Source of the DNA: an uncultured Ectothiorhodospiraceae bacterium
GTDB lineage: Bacteria > Pseudomonadota > Gammaproteobacteria > Nevskiales > Oceanococcaceae
Reading direction: 5' to 3'
NCBI GenBank assembly: GCA_937141935.1
Contig: CAKZQS010000004.1
Span: forward strand, 62,001 to 126,000
Length of the DNA stretch: 64,000 bases
The position numbers and the translations under genes are program-made. Positions 40,501 to 49,170 of this stretch are shown one piece after another; positions within the stretch are counted from its first letter, which is position 1, and the number at the start of each line of letters is the position of its first letter. The notes under the pieces were generated by a model. The model was given only the letters and a program-made list of their open reading frames with translations. It made no database searches and had not been told where the DNA came from.

Positions 40501-42162
40501 CTAGCGGCCCAAGCTCAGCGAGGGCGGCGAGCCCAGATCCATGGCCACGCCGGCGAGCGCGCGCAGTTCGTCCTCCAGCGGGACATCGTCGAAGCCGCTG
40601 TTGCTGCGGTAGCCGAGCTGGAAAGGGAAGGAGAGCCCGGCGATCTGGTAACTCAGCGTGGCCGTCAGGCTCCAGCGGTCGCGGCGGCCAACCGCGCTGC
40701 CAAAGTGCTCGTAGTCCGCCGCGATATCCAGCCGCGAGGCGCGCTGCAGCGGATCTTCCGGCGTGGGCGCTTGGAGCTGGCGGCCATAGGCGGCCGTGAA
40801 GGACAGGACGTTGGTTGCCGGCAGATCAACCTCGGGCCCTTCGCCGAAGGCCAGGCCCGCGCTGCCGCGGCCCCCTCCGCCACCGCCACCGTCGCCGCCC
40901 AGCAGCGGATCGAGCAGCGGGTCCAGGGGCGCCAGCGGGCTGCCGCCGGTATCGCCCCCGGCACTGCCCTCGGCCTGCAGGTAGTCGTCGAGGTCGACCT
41001 GGAGCTCGGAGAGGCGGCCGTAGCTGAGGTTGAGCGCGAAGCGGTGGCCGGTGTCCATGTCGTCTTGTAGGTTCTCGACATAAGTTGTGTATTTCTTCAG
41101 ACAGCGCGACCACGGGTTGAAGGTCTGGGTTACGGGCTGATCCAACTCCGCAGCACAGTCCTGTTCCTTGCGTCGCAGCGCTTCGATGCCCGCGAAGCTG
41201 ATTTCCCAGCGCACGCGGAGCGCCGTCAGGTCCGCGCCGACCAGCTCGTCACGCTCGGCGCGAAACACGCTGACGACCAGCTGAGACTGATGCGACAAGA
41301 GGCGGCCGAAGTCGGCCAGCCTGGCGCGGTCGGCAGACGCCTCCAGCGCGTCAATGCCTCGGGCCTTCAAGTCCACGACCTTGTCGATTTCTTCCTTGAT
41401 CAACTGACGGCAGGCGGGGTCCACAGCACCGAAGTCCGCGTCGGGCCCGGCGTCTGGATCAAGGACGGTGGCGTCGGGGTCGCAGCGCGGGACGCGCAAC
41501 TGCGCATTGCGGGCGGCGGCATTGGCAAGCGCCTCGTCGACCGTGAGATACGACGCGGGCGTGTCGGCTTGCTGATAAAAGGCCCGCACCAGACCATCGA
41601 ACATGTGGCGGTACCGCTTGGGGTCGCGCCCGAAGGGCCCCCGGTGCACCACAACGGCGAGGTCGATATCCAGGTCATCTGCAGTGTTCAGAGCATCGTT
41701 GAGCTCGTCGATCTGCCGCCCGCGGCCGGATTCGCGCATCCGCGCCGCGACCAGCTCGGAAACCTCCGCGTCGACCGGCGCGCTGAGCCGCGACTGCAAG
41801 CCGTAGGACGAGGGGTTCAGGCCCAGCGCTTGGTCTGAGGCGGCAAACGCAAAGCGCGACGCGCCGCCGCCATCGTCGCCACCCGCCAGCAGGCCGGCCT
41901 GCAGCGGGGCCAGTGCGGATCGCAAGGTGCCGCTGGCGATCGCGACGAGGGGCGTCGCCGGCAGCAGCTCGAGCAGGTCGCTGCTTTGCGCGGCCAGGGC
42001 CTCGCGTGCGCGCTCGGCGCTCGGCGATTGCGGCTCGGCTGTGGCGTCCCTCGCGGCATCATAGGTTTCGTCAAAGCACTCCGCGGGGGTGCTGTCGCAT
42101 TGCGCGCGTGCGGGGCTCCAGCTAAGGCTCAGCAGCACGAGCAGCCACAGGGCCGACTTCAC
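40501..42162 (-). CDS. secreted protein with barrel-like C-terminus
   Basis: A 553-residue protein with a signal peptide (cleaved after PARA). The N-terminal 350 residues are acidic and helical (SAERAREALAAQ, REIDKVV-like coils) with several cysteines. A Gly-rich linker (GGDGGGGGGGRGSAG) interrupts the C-terminal half. That half has amphipathic strands such as LNLSYGRLSELQVDL, WSLTATLSYQIAG and FQLGYRSNSGF, suggesting outer-membrane insertion. No family recognised. The ATG overlaps the stop of the amidase gene, so the two are coupled. Confidence 0.65.
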   Translation of the reverse strand: MKSALWLLVLLSLSWSPARAQCDSTPAECFDETYDAARDATAEPQSPSAERAREALAAQSSDLLELLPATPLVAIASGTLRSALAPLQAGLLAGGDDGGGASRFAFAASDQALGLNPSSYGLQSRLSAPVDAEVSELVAARMRESGRGRQIDELNDALNTADDLDIDLAVVVHRGPFGRDPKRYRHMFDGLVRAFYQQADTPASYLTVDEALANAAARNAQLRVPRCDPDATVLDPDAGPDADFGAVDPACRQLIKEEIDKVVDLKARGIDALEASADRARLADFGRLLSHQSQLVVSVFRAERDELVGADLTALRVRWEISFAGIEALRRKEQDCAAELDQPVTQTFNPWSRCLKKYTTYVENLQDDMDTGHRFALNLSYGRLSELQVDLDDYLQAEGSAGGDTGGSPLAPLDPLLDPLLGGDGGGGGGGRGSAGLAFGEGPEVDLPATNVLSFTAAYGRQLQAPTPEDPLQRASRLDIAADYEHFGSAVGRRDRWSLTATLSYQIAGLSFPFQLGYRSNSGFDDVPLEDELRALAGVAMDLGSPPSLSLGR

Positions 42163-43187
42163 ACCGTCACCGTGATGGTGGCTTCGCCGATGCTCTTGTT
42201 CTTGGGGATGCGCGCGGTTCCCGTTTTGCGCGCGCCGTCGGCGGACGTTCGCGCTTCGTAGGAATAGCAGCGCGCCTCATCGGGGTTCTTGCTATCCGCC
42301 TTCACCCGAATGACAAACACGGCCCTCTGTGTGATCGGCTGCGACTCGGTCACCTCCCCACCTTCCCAGGCGGGCCGGGCATTCGTCATGGATTCGGGCT
42401 CGTCGCGCAGTAGCCAGACGCTGAATCCGCCGCTGTGCGTGCTGCTCCCGCCTGACACCGTCAACTTGGCCCCAGCTTGCGCTGAGAGTCTCAGGCTCTT
42501 CGTTTTACACATCTCCTCACCCTCCAATCCCCGCAACATCTCTATGAGTTCCGGCTGCGGATGGCAGTCGGATTTGTCTGGCCGGAAGGAGGTGTGGCTG
42601 TACACGCCGGGCTCGCCGGCCAGGGCGTCGTGTTCCACATCCCACATCGTGGGCCGGTAGGCGAGCGGGATGTCGGGATAACGCTCGGCCTGCCACCAGC
42701 GCAGCAGCTCTTCGACGCTGCGCAGTTGTTCCTCGGTGTATTTCTCAAAGCCGTGAAAGCCGCGGTAGCCATCGGCGTAGACCTGCACGCGATCCGTGGG
42801 GATGCGCCGGCCAAAGCTGCTGTACCAGGCGCCGTCGCGCTGGGTCAGCCCGCCGGCGCTGTCGATTTCGATGGCGATGGACTGCTGGTTCAGGCGCAGG
42901 TTGCGCGACTCGACGGCGTCGAAGCCCTGGGCGCGAAACAGCGCCCGCTTGCAGCCCAGGTGGTGCGCCCAATAGCGGCTGGAAAAACACTGCCAGGGCG
43001 TGCCGTCGTGGTGGATGATCAGGCAGGTGGCGATGCGGGCGCTGTTGCCCAGCCAGGTGGCGATATCGCCATCTATGCCCACGCCGCTGACGGTGTGGTG
43101 CAGCACGATCTGCCGCTTGGGGTGTGCGACCTGTGCGTACTGCGCACGCGGGAAGTCCACGCGGCGAATGCGGTCGAGGATGCTCAT
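42159..43187 (-). CDS. N-acetylmuramoyl-L-alanine amidase-like protein with extra C-terminal domain
   Basis: A 342-residue protein. Residues 20-225 are an Amidase_2 (zinc amidase) domain with QIVLHHTVSG, the paired late ligands HTSFRPDKSDCHP and an intermediate GxxIAIEI-like strand; it would cut the amide between MurNAc and L-Ala in peptidoglycan. The last 110 residues are a distinct beta-rich domain (LRLSAQAGAKLTVSGGSS). There is no signal peptide, as in phage lysins or secreted effectors. It sits between a membrane CBS-like protein and a secreted barrel-like protein in one operon. Confidence 0.78.
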   Translation of the reverse strand: MSILDRIRRVDFPRAQYAQVAHPKRQIVLHHTVSGVGIDGDIATWLGNSARIATCLIIHHDGTPWQCFSSRYWAHHLGCKRALFRAQGFDAVESRNLRLNQQSIAIEIDSAGGLTQRDGAWYSSFGRRIPTDRVQVYADGYRGFHGFEKYTEEQLRSVEELLRWWQAERYPDIPLAYRPTMWDVEHDALAGEPGVYSHTSFRPDKSDCHPQPELIEMLRGLEGEEMCKTKSLRLSAQAGAKLTVSGGSSTHSGGFSVWLLRDEPESMTNARPAWEGGEVTESQPITQRAVFVIRVKADSKNPDEARCYSYEARTSADGARKTGTARIPKNKSIGEATITVTV

Positions 43188-43229
43188 GGCGCCCTCCTTG
43201 TTCTTGTTTGCCCTCGGCGCCTGCTGTCG

Positions 43230-43997
43230 CTAAGCCTTGGCCAGGCGCCCGATGCGGTTGTTCGACAGCCAGCCGATCACCCGGCCTTCGTCGGTGACGA
43301 ATACGTCCTGACAGCCCTGCATGGCCTCCATGGCGGCCTTGGCTTCGGACACGCTGGCGTCGGCGCTGACGCTGACGAACTTGCTGAAGGTGGCGCCCTG
43401 CTGCGGGGCCGTTTCCAACAGGGCCTGCAGCGTCCAGTCGGCGCGCGGCTTGCCGGCGCCGGCCGGGCTGGCCAGGAATTTGTTCAGCTCGCTCAGGTGC
43501 ACCATGTACAGCGGCTGGCCGCCGTGGCGCAGCACCGGCATGCGCTCGAAGCGTGGCTGCGACTGGCTCATCGGGCCATGCAGGTGCTCGTCAATCCGTA
43601 CCTGGCCGGTGTCGTCACCCTCGGCGAGCTGCACCTTGTGGACCTTGCCGATGGGCTGCATGTGCTCGCGCACTGGCAGCTCGCGCAGGCGCTGCAGCGG
43701 CGTCATGGCCGCGGCGAGCTGGCGCATCGAGGTGCTGGTGGCCTGCACCGAATTGGTGGCGGCCTGCAGGTTGTCGCGCGAGAAGTAATAGGCCAGCACG
43801 GTGCCGACCCAGGTGCCCAGCAGCGGCAGGATGGCCGTGACCACGAGCTGAGCGGTTTCGGTGTCGGTCTCGCCGCGCACGATGGCCACGCCAATGGCGC
43901 ACACGCCGAGTATGGACACGATCAAGGTGCCCATCGCAATGCCAGTACGTACCCACCAGGGGTCGGCCGGCCCTCCGCCATTGTCCGCGTTCGACAT
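43230..43997 (-). CDS. membrane protein with CBS-like domain
   Basis: A 255-residue protein with two membrane helices (about 17-38 and 50-72), an amphipathic linker and a cytoplasmic domain. That domain has CBS-like repeats (PVREHMQPIGKV, FERMPVLRHGGQPLYMVH, VSVSADASVSEAKAAM, VFVTDEGRVIGWLSN), which in other proteins bind adenosyl nucleotides. It is first in a three-gene operon with the amidase (42-base gap) and secreted protein, suggesting a regulatory or sensing subunit. I recognise no close family. Confidence 0.68.
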   Translation of the reverse strand: MSNADNGGGPADPWWVRTGIAMGTLIVSILGVCAIGVAIVRGETDTETAQLVVTAILPLLGTWVGTVLAYYFSRDNLQAATNSVQATSTSMRQLAAAMTPLQRLRELPVREHMQPIGKVHKVQLAEGDDTGQVRIDEHLHGPMSQSQPRFERMPVLRHGGQPLYMVHLSELNKFLASPAGAGKPRADWTLQALLETAPQQGATFSKFVSVSADASVSEAKAAMEAMQGCQDVFVTDEGRVIGWLSNNRIGRLAKA

Positions 43998-44083
43998 GAG
44001 CTCCCCCTCGCGTCGCGCGTCAATATTTTGTCAGGCCATCCTGCGCCTCTGGATGGAGGGGGTCAACCCGCCGCGGGGGGCGC

Positions 44084-45448
44084 TCAGTCCTCGCTGCGCT
44101 GGATGCGAATCGGGCTGTCCAGCACCCGCACCTCGCGCTGCGGGAAGGGGATCTCGATGCCGTTCTGCTGCAGCGTTTCCAGGATCAGCAGCAGCAGGTC
44201 ACCGCCCACGCGGTTGGTGCCGTCGTCGATGCCCTCCATCCAGAACTCCACGAACATGTTGATGCCCGAGTCGCCAAAGCTGGCGATTTCGCAATCCGGC
44301 CGCTCCTCGATGGGCAGTTGCTCGCCGGCGAGCACCTGCGGGTGCGAGCCCACCGCCTCGCGGATCAGCTCGCACAGCGCGCGCACGTCGGTGTTGTAGG
44401 CCACCGAGAAATCCACCCGGTAGCGCTGCTTGCGGTGCTTGTGCGTCCAGTTGGTAAAGGCGGCGCTGATGAAGGTCTCGTTGGGCACCAGCACGTTTTT
44501 GCCGTCGAAGGTCTCCAGCGTGGTGTGGCGCATGTTCAGCTCGCGCACGTAGCCCTGCAGGCCGTCCTCGGTCTCGACGTAGTCGCCGACCGAAATCGAG
44601 CGGTCGAAGAGGATGATGATCCCCGAGATGAAGTTCGAGGCGATCGACTGCAGGCCAAAGCCCAGGCCCACGCCCACGGCGCCGGCGAAGACGGCCAGGG
44701 CCGTCAGGTCGATGCCCATCACCTGCAGCAGCAGCAAAAAGACAACGACGATCAGCGAGAGCTGGAAAAGCTTGGCCACCACCTCGCGCGTGCGCAGGTC
44801 CAGCCGCGCCTGGCGGCGGATGAGCTGCTGGCCGGCGTCGTTTGAGACCCAGCCCAGCCAGAACAGCAGCGAGCCAAAAATCAGCACCCGCAGCACGCCG
44901 GCCAGCGTGATCTCCAGGTTGCCCACGCGCAGCGCCATCGATTCCAGCGCGGTGCTCAACGGCGCCAGCACCCCGGTCAGGTACAGCGCCGCCAGTGGCA
45001 GCAGCGTCCAGCGCAGCAGGCCCGCCGCAAAGCTGCCGCGCACCAGGTGGCGAATGGCCCGGTGCAGCAACAGCAGGCAGGCCAGCACCAGTGCCGCGCG
45101 CAGCAGGGGCAGGTCGGCATAGAGCGTGCGCAGCGCCGCGTCGGCGCAGGCCAGCAGCAGCGTGGCCGCCGCCGGCATCGCCAGCGGGCGCGCGCCCTGC
45201 AGCCAGCCATGAATCACCACCCAGCGCTGCGGCAGCCGGCGCTGCGCGGCCGTGCCAAAGCGCGCGGTAATCAGCCAGGCCAGCAGCAGGGCGACCACAA
45301 TCAGCCCGAGCTGCAGGCCGGCCTCCGGCCCGGCCAGCGGGTGGCGCCATTGCGCCAGCCAGGCCTCCAGGCGGGCGCTCATGGGCATCGGGCTCGGCAA
45401 GAGGGGCGCGGCATCAACGGCGGTCTCCGGGAGTGCGACTGCCAGCAT
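44084..45448 (-). CDS. MscS-family mechanosensitive channel
   Basis: A 454-residue channel with several N-terminal membrane helices and the MscS core. The pore-lining helix has AVGVGLGFGLQSIASNFISGIIILFDRSISVGDYVE, and the beta domain has TTLETFDGKNVLVPNETFI. It would release solutes on hypo-osmotic shock. An in-frame TTG lies two codons upstream of the chosen ATG (45446-45448). It is longer than E. coli MscS owing to extra N-terminal helices. Confidence 0.9.
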   Translation of the reverse strand: MLAVALPETAVDAAPLLPSPMPMSARLEAWLAQWRHPLAGPEAGLQLGLIVVALLLAWLITARFGTAAQRRLPQRWVVIHGWLQGARPLAMPAAATLLLACADAALRTLYADLPLLRAALVLACLLLLHRAIRHLVRGSFAAGLLRWTLLPLAALYLTGVLAPLSTALESMALRVGNLEITLAGVLRVLIFGSLLFWLGWVSNDAGQQLIRRQARLDLRTREVVAKLFQLSLIVVVFLLLLQVMGIDLTALAVFAGAVGVGLGFGLQSIASNFISGIIILFDRSISVGDYVETEDGLQGYVRELNMRHTTLETFDGKNVLVPNETFISAAFTNWTHKHRKQRYRVDFSVAYNTDVRALCELIREAVGSHPQVLAGEQLPIEERPDCEIASFGDSGINMFVEFWMEGIDDGTNRVGGDLLLLILETLQQNGIEIPFPQREVRVLDSPIRIQRSED

Positions 45449-45608
45449 AGACAAGCCGGGCCTGCCTGCGCAGGGGCCGGCGCGTGGGGCGTACGGCTCT
45501 GCGTGCTGCCGCCGTGTGGCGGTGCAGCACTTTGGTCATGGATACGGGCCTGGGCGCGCCAGGCGCTCGCAGCATGCAATCCGAATCCTTGATCTATGGA
45601 GTAATCCC

Positions 45609-46319
45609 ATGAACAAACGCTACTGGCCGCTGATTGTGGCCCCCGCGCTGCTGCTGGGCTGCACCGAGCGCCAACAGGACGCCGCCGAAGACTTTGAAGA
45701 CGCCACCGAATCCGCCATGGCCGCCGAAATGCGCGACTTCCGCGCCGGCATGAAGAACACCATGGCCGAAGCCGACGAAGAGCTCGCCGAGCTGGAGGCC
45801 CGCGCCGAGGCCGTGGGCGAGGAAGTCGACGAGGAATGGGCCCAGGCCGTCAACGGCCTGCGCGAAGAGCGCCGCGAGTTCGCCCGCAACTGGGAGCAGA
45901 TGGAAGCCGCCAGCGAGGCCGAATGGCGCGAGACCCGCACCCAGATGTCCCAGCAGTGGAACGAATTCGAGGCCGGCCTGACCCAGGCCCGCCTCGAGGC
46001 TGCCGAGACCCGCGAGGAATTCCAGGCCGAGTACAGCGAGGAAATGGCCGAGCTGGACCGCGAGTGGGAGGCCCTGAAGGCCCGTGCCGACAGTGCCGGC
46101 GACGAGATGCAGGCCGAGTATCGCGAAGAGATGCGCGACCTCGAGGCCCAGCGCAAGGCGCTGGCCGCCGACTGGGAGCGTTTTGAGGACGCCTCGGCCG
46201 AGGAGTGGGAAGAGATGCAGGCCAGCCTGTCCGCCCAACTGTCGAAGTTTGCCAAGTACATGCGGGCCGCCGGCCGCGACATCGAACGCGCCTTCGACCC
46301 GGAGGGTGATCTCTCCTAA
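45609..46319 (+). CDS. acidic coiled-coil lipoprotein
   Basis: A 236-residue predicted lipoprotein (lipobox LLGC, Cys18) whose mature part is almost entirely long helices rich in Glu, Ala, Arg and Trp (EFEAGLTQARLEAAETREEF, EEMAELDREWEALKARAD). This is a probable coiled coil in the periplasm, perhaps with a spacer or envelope-scaffold role. GGAG precedes the ATG and a strong terminator follows, so it is monocistronic. No family recognised. Confidence 0.75.
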   Translation: MNKRYWPLIVAPALLLGCTERQQDAAEDFEDATESAMAAEMRDFRAGMKNTMAEADEELAELEARAEAVGEEVDEEWAQAVNGLREERREFARNWEQMEAASEAEWRETRTQMSQQWNEFEAGLTQARLEAAETREEFQAEYSEEMAELDREWEALKARADSAGDEMQAEYREEMRDLEAQRKALAADWERFEDASAEEWEEMQASLSAQLSKFAKYMRAAGRDIERAFDPEGDLS

Positions 46320-46344
46320 GCCCCGCGCTTAGCTGCCCCAAATG

Positions 46345-46378
46345 GCGCAGGTCGCATAGCGCGGCCTGCGCTTTTTTT
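46345..46378 (+). terminator. Rho-independent terminator
   Basis: GCGCAGG (46345-46351) and CCTGCGC (46365-46371), then seven T residues; it follows the coiled-coil lipoprotein gene by about 25 bases. Confidence 0.9.
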
Positions 46379-46391
46379 GTGCGTGGCGCCC

Positions 46392-47336
46392 TCAGGCGGG
46401 CACTTGCCGGGCGCTGGGGGGCTGCGCCGCCTCCAGGGCCGCCAGCGCCGGGGGCAGGTGGGCGGCCAGGTAATCCATGCAGGCGCGCACCCGGGCATTG
46501 CGCCGCAAGTCGGGGTGGGTCAGCAGCCAGATACCCACCGGCGGGAAGTCGCGCACCTCGGCCACCCGGCGCAGGCCCGGCTCGCGGTTGGCGGCCAGCA
46601 GCGGCAGCATGGCCAGGCCGGCGCCGGCCGCGGCCGCGCGGGCCAGCCCGATATGGCCGGAGAAGCGCAGCCGTGGCTGCAGCTCCGGCAGGTGCTGCTC
46701 CAGCCATTGCGCCTGCGGGCCGCGGGCCAGGGCCCCGCAGTGGCCGAGCCAGGGCAGGCGCGCCGGCGGGCTGCGCTCCAGCGCGGCCGCCAGGTGCTCC
46801 TCGGCAAAGATCGCGGTGTGGGCCTGCGCCAGGCGCCGGCCGAACAGGGCCGGCGGCGGCTCGCGGGTGGCCCGCAGCGCCAGGTCGGCCTGGCGGCGAT
46901 CCAGGTCCTGGGCGGCGTTGTCGATGTCGATTTCCAGCGTCAGCTCGGGCAGCGCCTCGCGAAAGCCGGCCAGCAGCGGGGGCAGCAGGTAAGTGGCCAG
47001 CAGTTCGCTGGTGGTCAGCCGCACCCGCCCGCTGAGGCGGCTGTCGGCGCCCTGCAGCGCCCGCTCCGCGGCCAGCGCGGCGCGCTCCATCTCCATGGCC
47101 GCCTCCGCCACCCGCAGGCCGTGGGCGTTGGGCTGGTAGCCGCGCCGGCGTCGGTCGAAGAGCACCAGCCCCAGCCGCGCCTCCAGGTCCTGGATGCGCC
47201 GCAGCACCGTCGAGTGCTGCACGCCCAGCAGGCGGGCCGCGCCGGCCACGCTGCCGGCGCGCTGCACCGACAGTACGGTCTGCATCTCATCCCAGCCCAG
47301 CGGGGCTGTGCGTTCGTGCACATTTAAATGGCGCAT
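46392..47336 (-). CDS. LysR-family transcriptional regulator
   Basis: A 314-residue regulator with an N-terminal LysR winged helix (WDEMQTVLSVQRAGSVAGAARLLGVQHSTVLRRIQDLE, about 15-60) and the two-lobed periplasmic-binding-like effector domain. It is divergent from an SDR gene (69-base gap) that it most likely controls. An inverted repeat GCGCATA-N9-TATGCGC (47331-47353) overlaps its start codon, fitting autorepression. Confidence 0.9.
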   Translation of the reverse strand: MRHLNVHERTAPLGWDEMQTVLSVQRAGSVAGAARLLGVQHSTVLRRIQDLEARLGLVLFDRRRRGYQPNAHGLRVAEAAMEMERAALAAERALQGADSRLSGRVRLTTSELLATYLLPPLLAGFREALPELTLEIDIDNAAQDLDRRQADLALRATREPPPALFGRRLAQAHTAIFAEEHLAAALERSPPARLPWLGHCGALARGPQAQWLEQHLPELQPRLRFSGHIGLARAAAAGAGLAMLPLLAANREPGLRRVAEVRDFPPVGIWLLTHPDLRRNARVRACMDYLAAHLPPALAALEAAQPPSARQVPA

Positions 47337-47353
47337 ATTGCGATTTTATGCGC
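47331..47353. promoter_or_regulatory. LysR-type operator
   Basis: GCGCATA (47331-47337) and TATGCGC (47347-47353) are perfect inverted arms 9 bases apart, between the divergent lysR-type gene and SDR gene and overlapping the regulator's start codon. Confidence 0.65.
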
Positions 47354-47405
47354 AGATGGACGGGGCTAGGGTAGGGACCCCATCAGCCACCCATTGGATT
47401 TCCCC

Positions 47406-48152
47406 ATGTCCCGCTTCCAAGACCAGAACATCCTCATTACCGGCGGCACCAGCGGCATCGGCCTGGCCACCGCGCAGCGCATCGAGCGCGAGGGCGGCCG
47501 CGTGATTGTCACCGGCTCGCGGCCGCAGAGCCTGGAGGCCGCGCGCTCGCAGCTTTCCGCGCAGGCCCTGCTGCTGCAAAACGATGCCGGTGAGCCGCAC
47601 AGCGGCAACGAGCTGGCCGAGCAACTGGCCGACGTGGGCCCTTTGCATGGCGCGTTTCTGAATGCCGGCTTCGGCCGCTTCCACGACATCAGCCACTACA
47701 GCGTCGAGGAATTCGATGCCCATTACCACGTCAACGTCCGCGGCCTGCTGCTGCACGCCCAGGCGCTGGCACCGCGCCTGGGCGAGGGCGGCAGCCTGCT
47801 GGCGACCACCTCCGTCGCGCGCAGCATGGGCATGCCGGCCGCCGCGATCTACAGCAGCACCAAGGGCGCCGTGCGCACGCTGGTGCGTGGCCTGGCGCGC
47901 GAACTCGCCCCGCGCGGCATCCGCGTCAATGGCGTCAGCCCCGGCCCCATCGAAACCGCCTTCGTCGCCCGCACCGGCCTGCCCGAGGCCGACATCGCCG
48001 CCTTCGGCGAGCAGGTGCAGTCGCAGGTGCCGCTCGGCCGCTTCGGCCGCCCCGAGGAAGTGGCGGCCGTCGCCACCTTCCTGCTCTCCAGCGACGCCTC
48101 CTACGTCACCGGCTCCGAGTACGTCGTGGATGGCGGCATGAGCGAGCTCTGA
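47406..48152 (+). CDS. SDR-family oxidoreductase
   Basis: A 248-residue classical short-chain dehydrogenase with the cofactor motif ITGGTSGIG, the NAG strand (LNAGFG), catalytic Ser (TTSVARS) and YSSTK, and the C-terminal YVTGSEYVVDGG. NADP use is suggested by Arg/Ser after the second strand (TGSRPQS). It is divergently arranged with a LysR regulator. The substrate is unknown. Confidence 0.92.
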   Translation: MSRFQDQNILITGGTSGIGLATAQRIEREGGRVIVTGSRPQSLEAARSQLSAQALLLQNDAGEPHSGNELAEQLADVGPLHGAFLNAGFGRFHDISHYSVEEFDAHYHVNVRGLLLHAQALAPRLGEGGSLLATTSVARSMGMPAAAIYSSTKGAVRTLVRGLARELAPRGIRVNGVSPGPIETAFVARTGLPEADIAAFGEQVQSQVPLGRFGRPEEVAAVATFLLSSDASYVTGSEYVVDGGMSEL

Positions 48153-48189
48153 GGCCAAGCGGGATGCGCAGGGCCCACCCCAAGCTCGC

Positions 48190-48568
48190 CGGCAACGCCT
48201 CCCGCCCCCGTGCTGGCGGGAGGCGTTGACTGTCGAGGCAGGAAGCCGAGTCCAATCCGCAACCGAGCGCACCCGTGCGCTGGGCAGCGCCGGCGATTCG
48301 AGGGCTGGTCTTCGGGCAGGACGCCCGAACGCTCGCATCGCGAGCGGAGCCTCCCGGCCACTTGTTGGCGAGAGGCGTTGATTGGCGAGGCAGGAGCCGA
48401 GTCCAATCCCGAAACAGGTTGCGCCCAGGATGTGGTTGCCTCAGGCGCATCCTAAAGGCACCCTTCGGGCAGGACGCCCGAACGCTCGCATCGCGAGCGG
48501 AGCCAACGGGCCACTTGTTGGCCGTTGGCGTTGATTGGCGAGGCAGGAGCCGAGTCCAATCTCATTAA
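48190..48568. repeat. hairpin-rich repeat array (about three units) next to tRNA-Arg
   Basis: Two full copies of a roughly 150-base unit (from about 48310 and 48463) and a partial one (48190-48260). Each full unit has hairpins TTCGGGC/GCCCGAA and CGCTCGC/GCGAGCG, then a third stem whose sequence differs between copies. The third stem has an ACTTGTT loop in the full copies. A conserved tail GCGTTGATTGGCGAGGCAGG...GAGTCCAATC ends each unit. The third-stem arms change together: CAACGCCTCCCGCC/GGCGGGAGGCGTTG, GCCTCCCGGCC/GGCGAGAGGC and GCCAACGGGCC/GGCCGTTGGC. The last tail ends within 10 bases of the tRNA 3' end. Not CRISPR: the repeats are long and structured and lack uniform spacers. Confidence 0.75.
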
Positions 48569-48645
48569 TGGCGCGCCCGGCAGGATTCGAACCTGCGACC
48601 CCTGCCTTCGGAGGGCAGTACTCTATCCAGCTGAGCTACGGGCGC
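48569..48645 (-). tRNA. tRNA-Arg (anticodon CCG)
   Basis: A 77-base cloverleaf on the minus strand: acceptor GCGCCCG/CGGGCGC, D-arm AGCTCAGCTGGATAGAG, anticodon stem CTGCC/GGCAG around CTCCGAA (anticodon CCG, reads CGG), T-arm GGTTCGAATCC and an encoded CCA. It lies between a terminator and the hairpin repeats. Its 3' side is a possible integration site, but I see no integrase nearby. Confidence 0.97.
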
Positions 48646-48664
48646 GCGGGCCGCACATTCTACG

Positions 48665-48696
48665 CAAAAAAAGAACCCCCAACCGCCGGTTGGGGG
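48665..48696 (-). terminator. Rho-independent terminator after the HNH gene
   Basis: On the minus strand a perfect 9-bp stem CCCCCAACC / GGTTGGGGG (48688-48696 and 48676-48684) is followed by TTCTTTTTTT. It lies between the HNH gene and the tRNA-Arg gene. Confidence 0.9.
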
Positions 48697-48799
48697 CAGG
48701 GCCGTGCGCGGATCAGGGAGGGGGGTTGCGCTGCGCAGGCCTGGGGTAGACGTCGGGCGGCCGGAATTGACTGCACCCGGGGCCCGGCGGCCGGCACAT

Positions 48800-49138
48800 T
48801 CAGCGCGCTTTTTGCACGCGCCGCTTGGCGATCCAGGCCACATGGCGGGCGATGGCCGGGTCGGCGCGCAGCGCCTCCAGGGTGTTGAGCTGCCGGCCCA
48901 GCGCCTGCTCGTCGTGGAAGCGGTGCACCGCGCGGTGGCAGGGGCGGCACAGCCACAGGCCGCGGCCGCGCATTTCCTCGCGGCTGAAGTGGCGGCGAAA
49001 CCAGGGCTTGCCGTGCACCTTGCGCGGGATCAGGTGATGGAAGGTCAGCGGCATCGGCCGCGCGCACAGCTGGCAGTGCTCGGGCCGCGGGGGGTTGGGC
49101 ACGGCGGCGCTGGCTTGGCTTGGGCGAGCCCGCAGCAT
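48800..49138 (-). CDS. small HNH-type zinc protein
   Basis: A 112-residue protein with [20 protein letters not shown] and [12 protein letters not shown], the CxxC...HH...CxxC...H arrangement of HNH nucleases, so a DNA-cutting or DNA-binding role is likely. The ATG at 49136-49138 is chosen over an upstream start that would run into the divergent SDR gene. It ends before a strong terminator. Confidence 0.8.
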   Translation of the reverse strand: MLRARPSQASAAVPNPPRPEHCQLCARPMPLTFHHLIPRKVHGKPWFRRHFSREEMRGRGLWLCRPCHRAVHRFHDEQALGRQLNTLEALRADPAIARHVAWIAKRRVQKAR

Positions 49139-49170
49139 AGCCTGAAGCCCCCCCACCGCCGCCGCTGACC

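Noticed and set aside
48190-48568. CRISPR array
   Set aside because: Repeats are about 150 bases, contain hairpins that differ between copies, and no cas genes or uniform spacers are present.
48569-48645. Genomic island integrated at tRNA-Arg
   Set aside because: No integrase, no flanking direct repeat of the tRNA 3' end found, and the genes around are ordinary in composition.
48210-48749. Small open frames across the repeats and tRNA
   Set aside because: They run through the structured repeats and tRNA-Arg; no protein relatives recognised.
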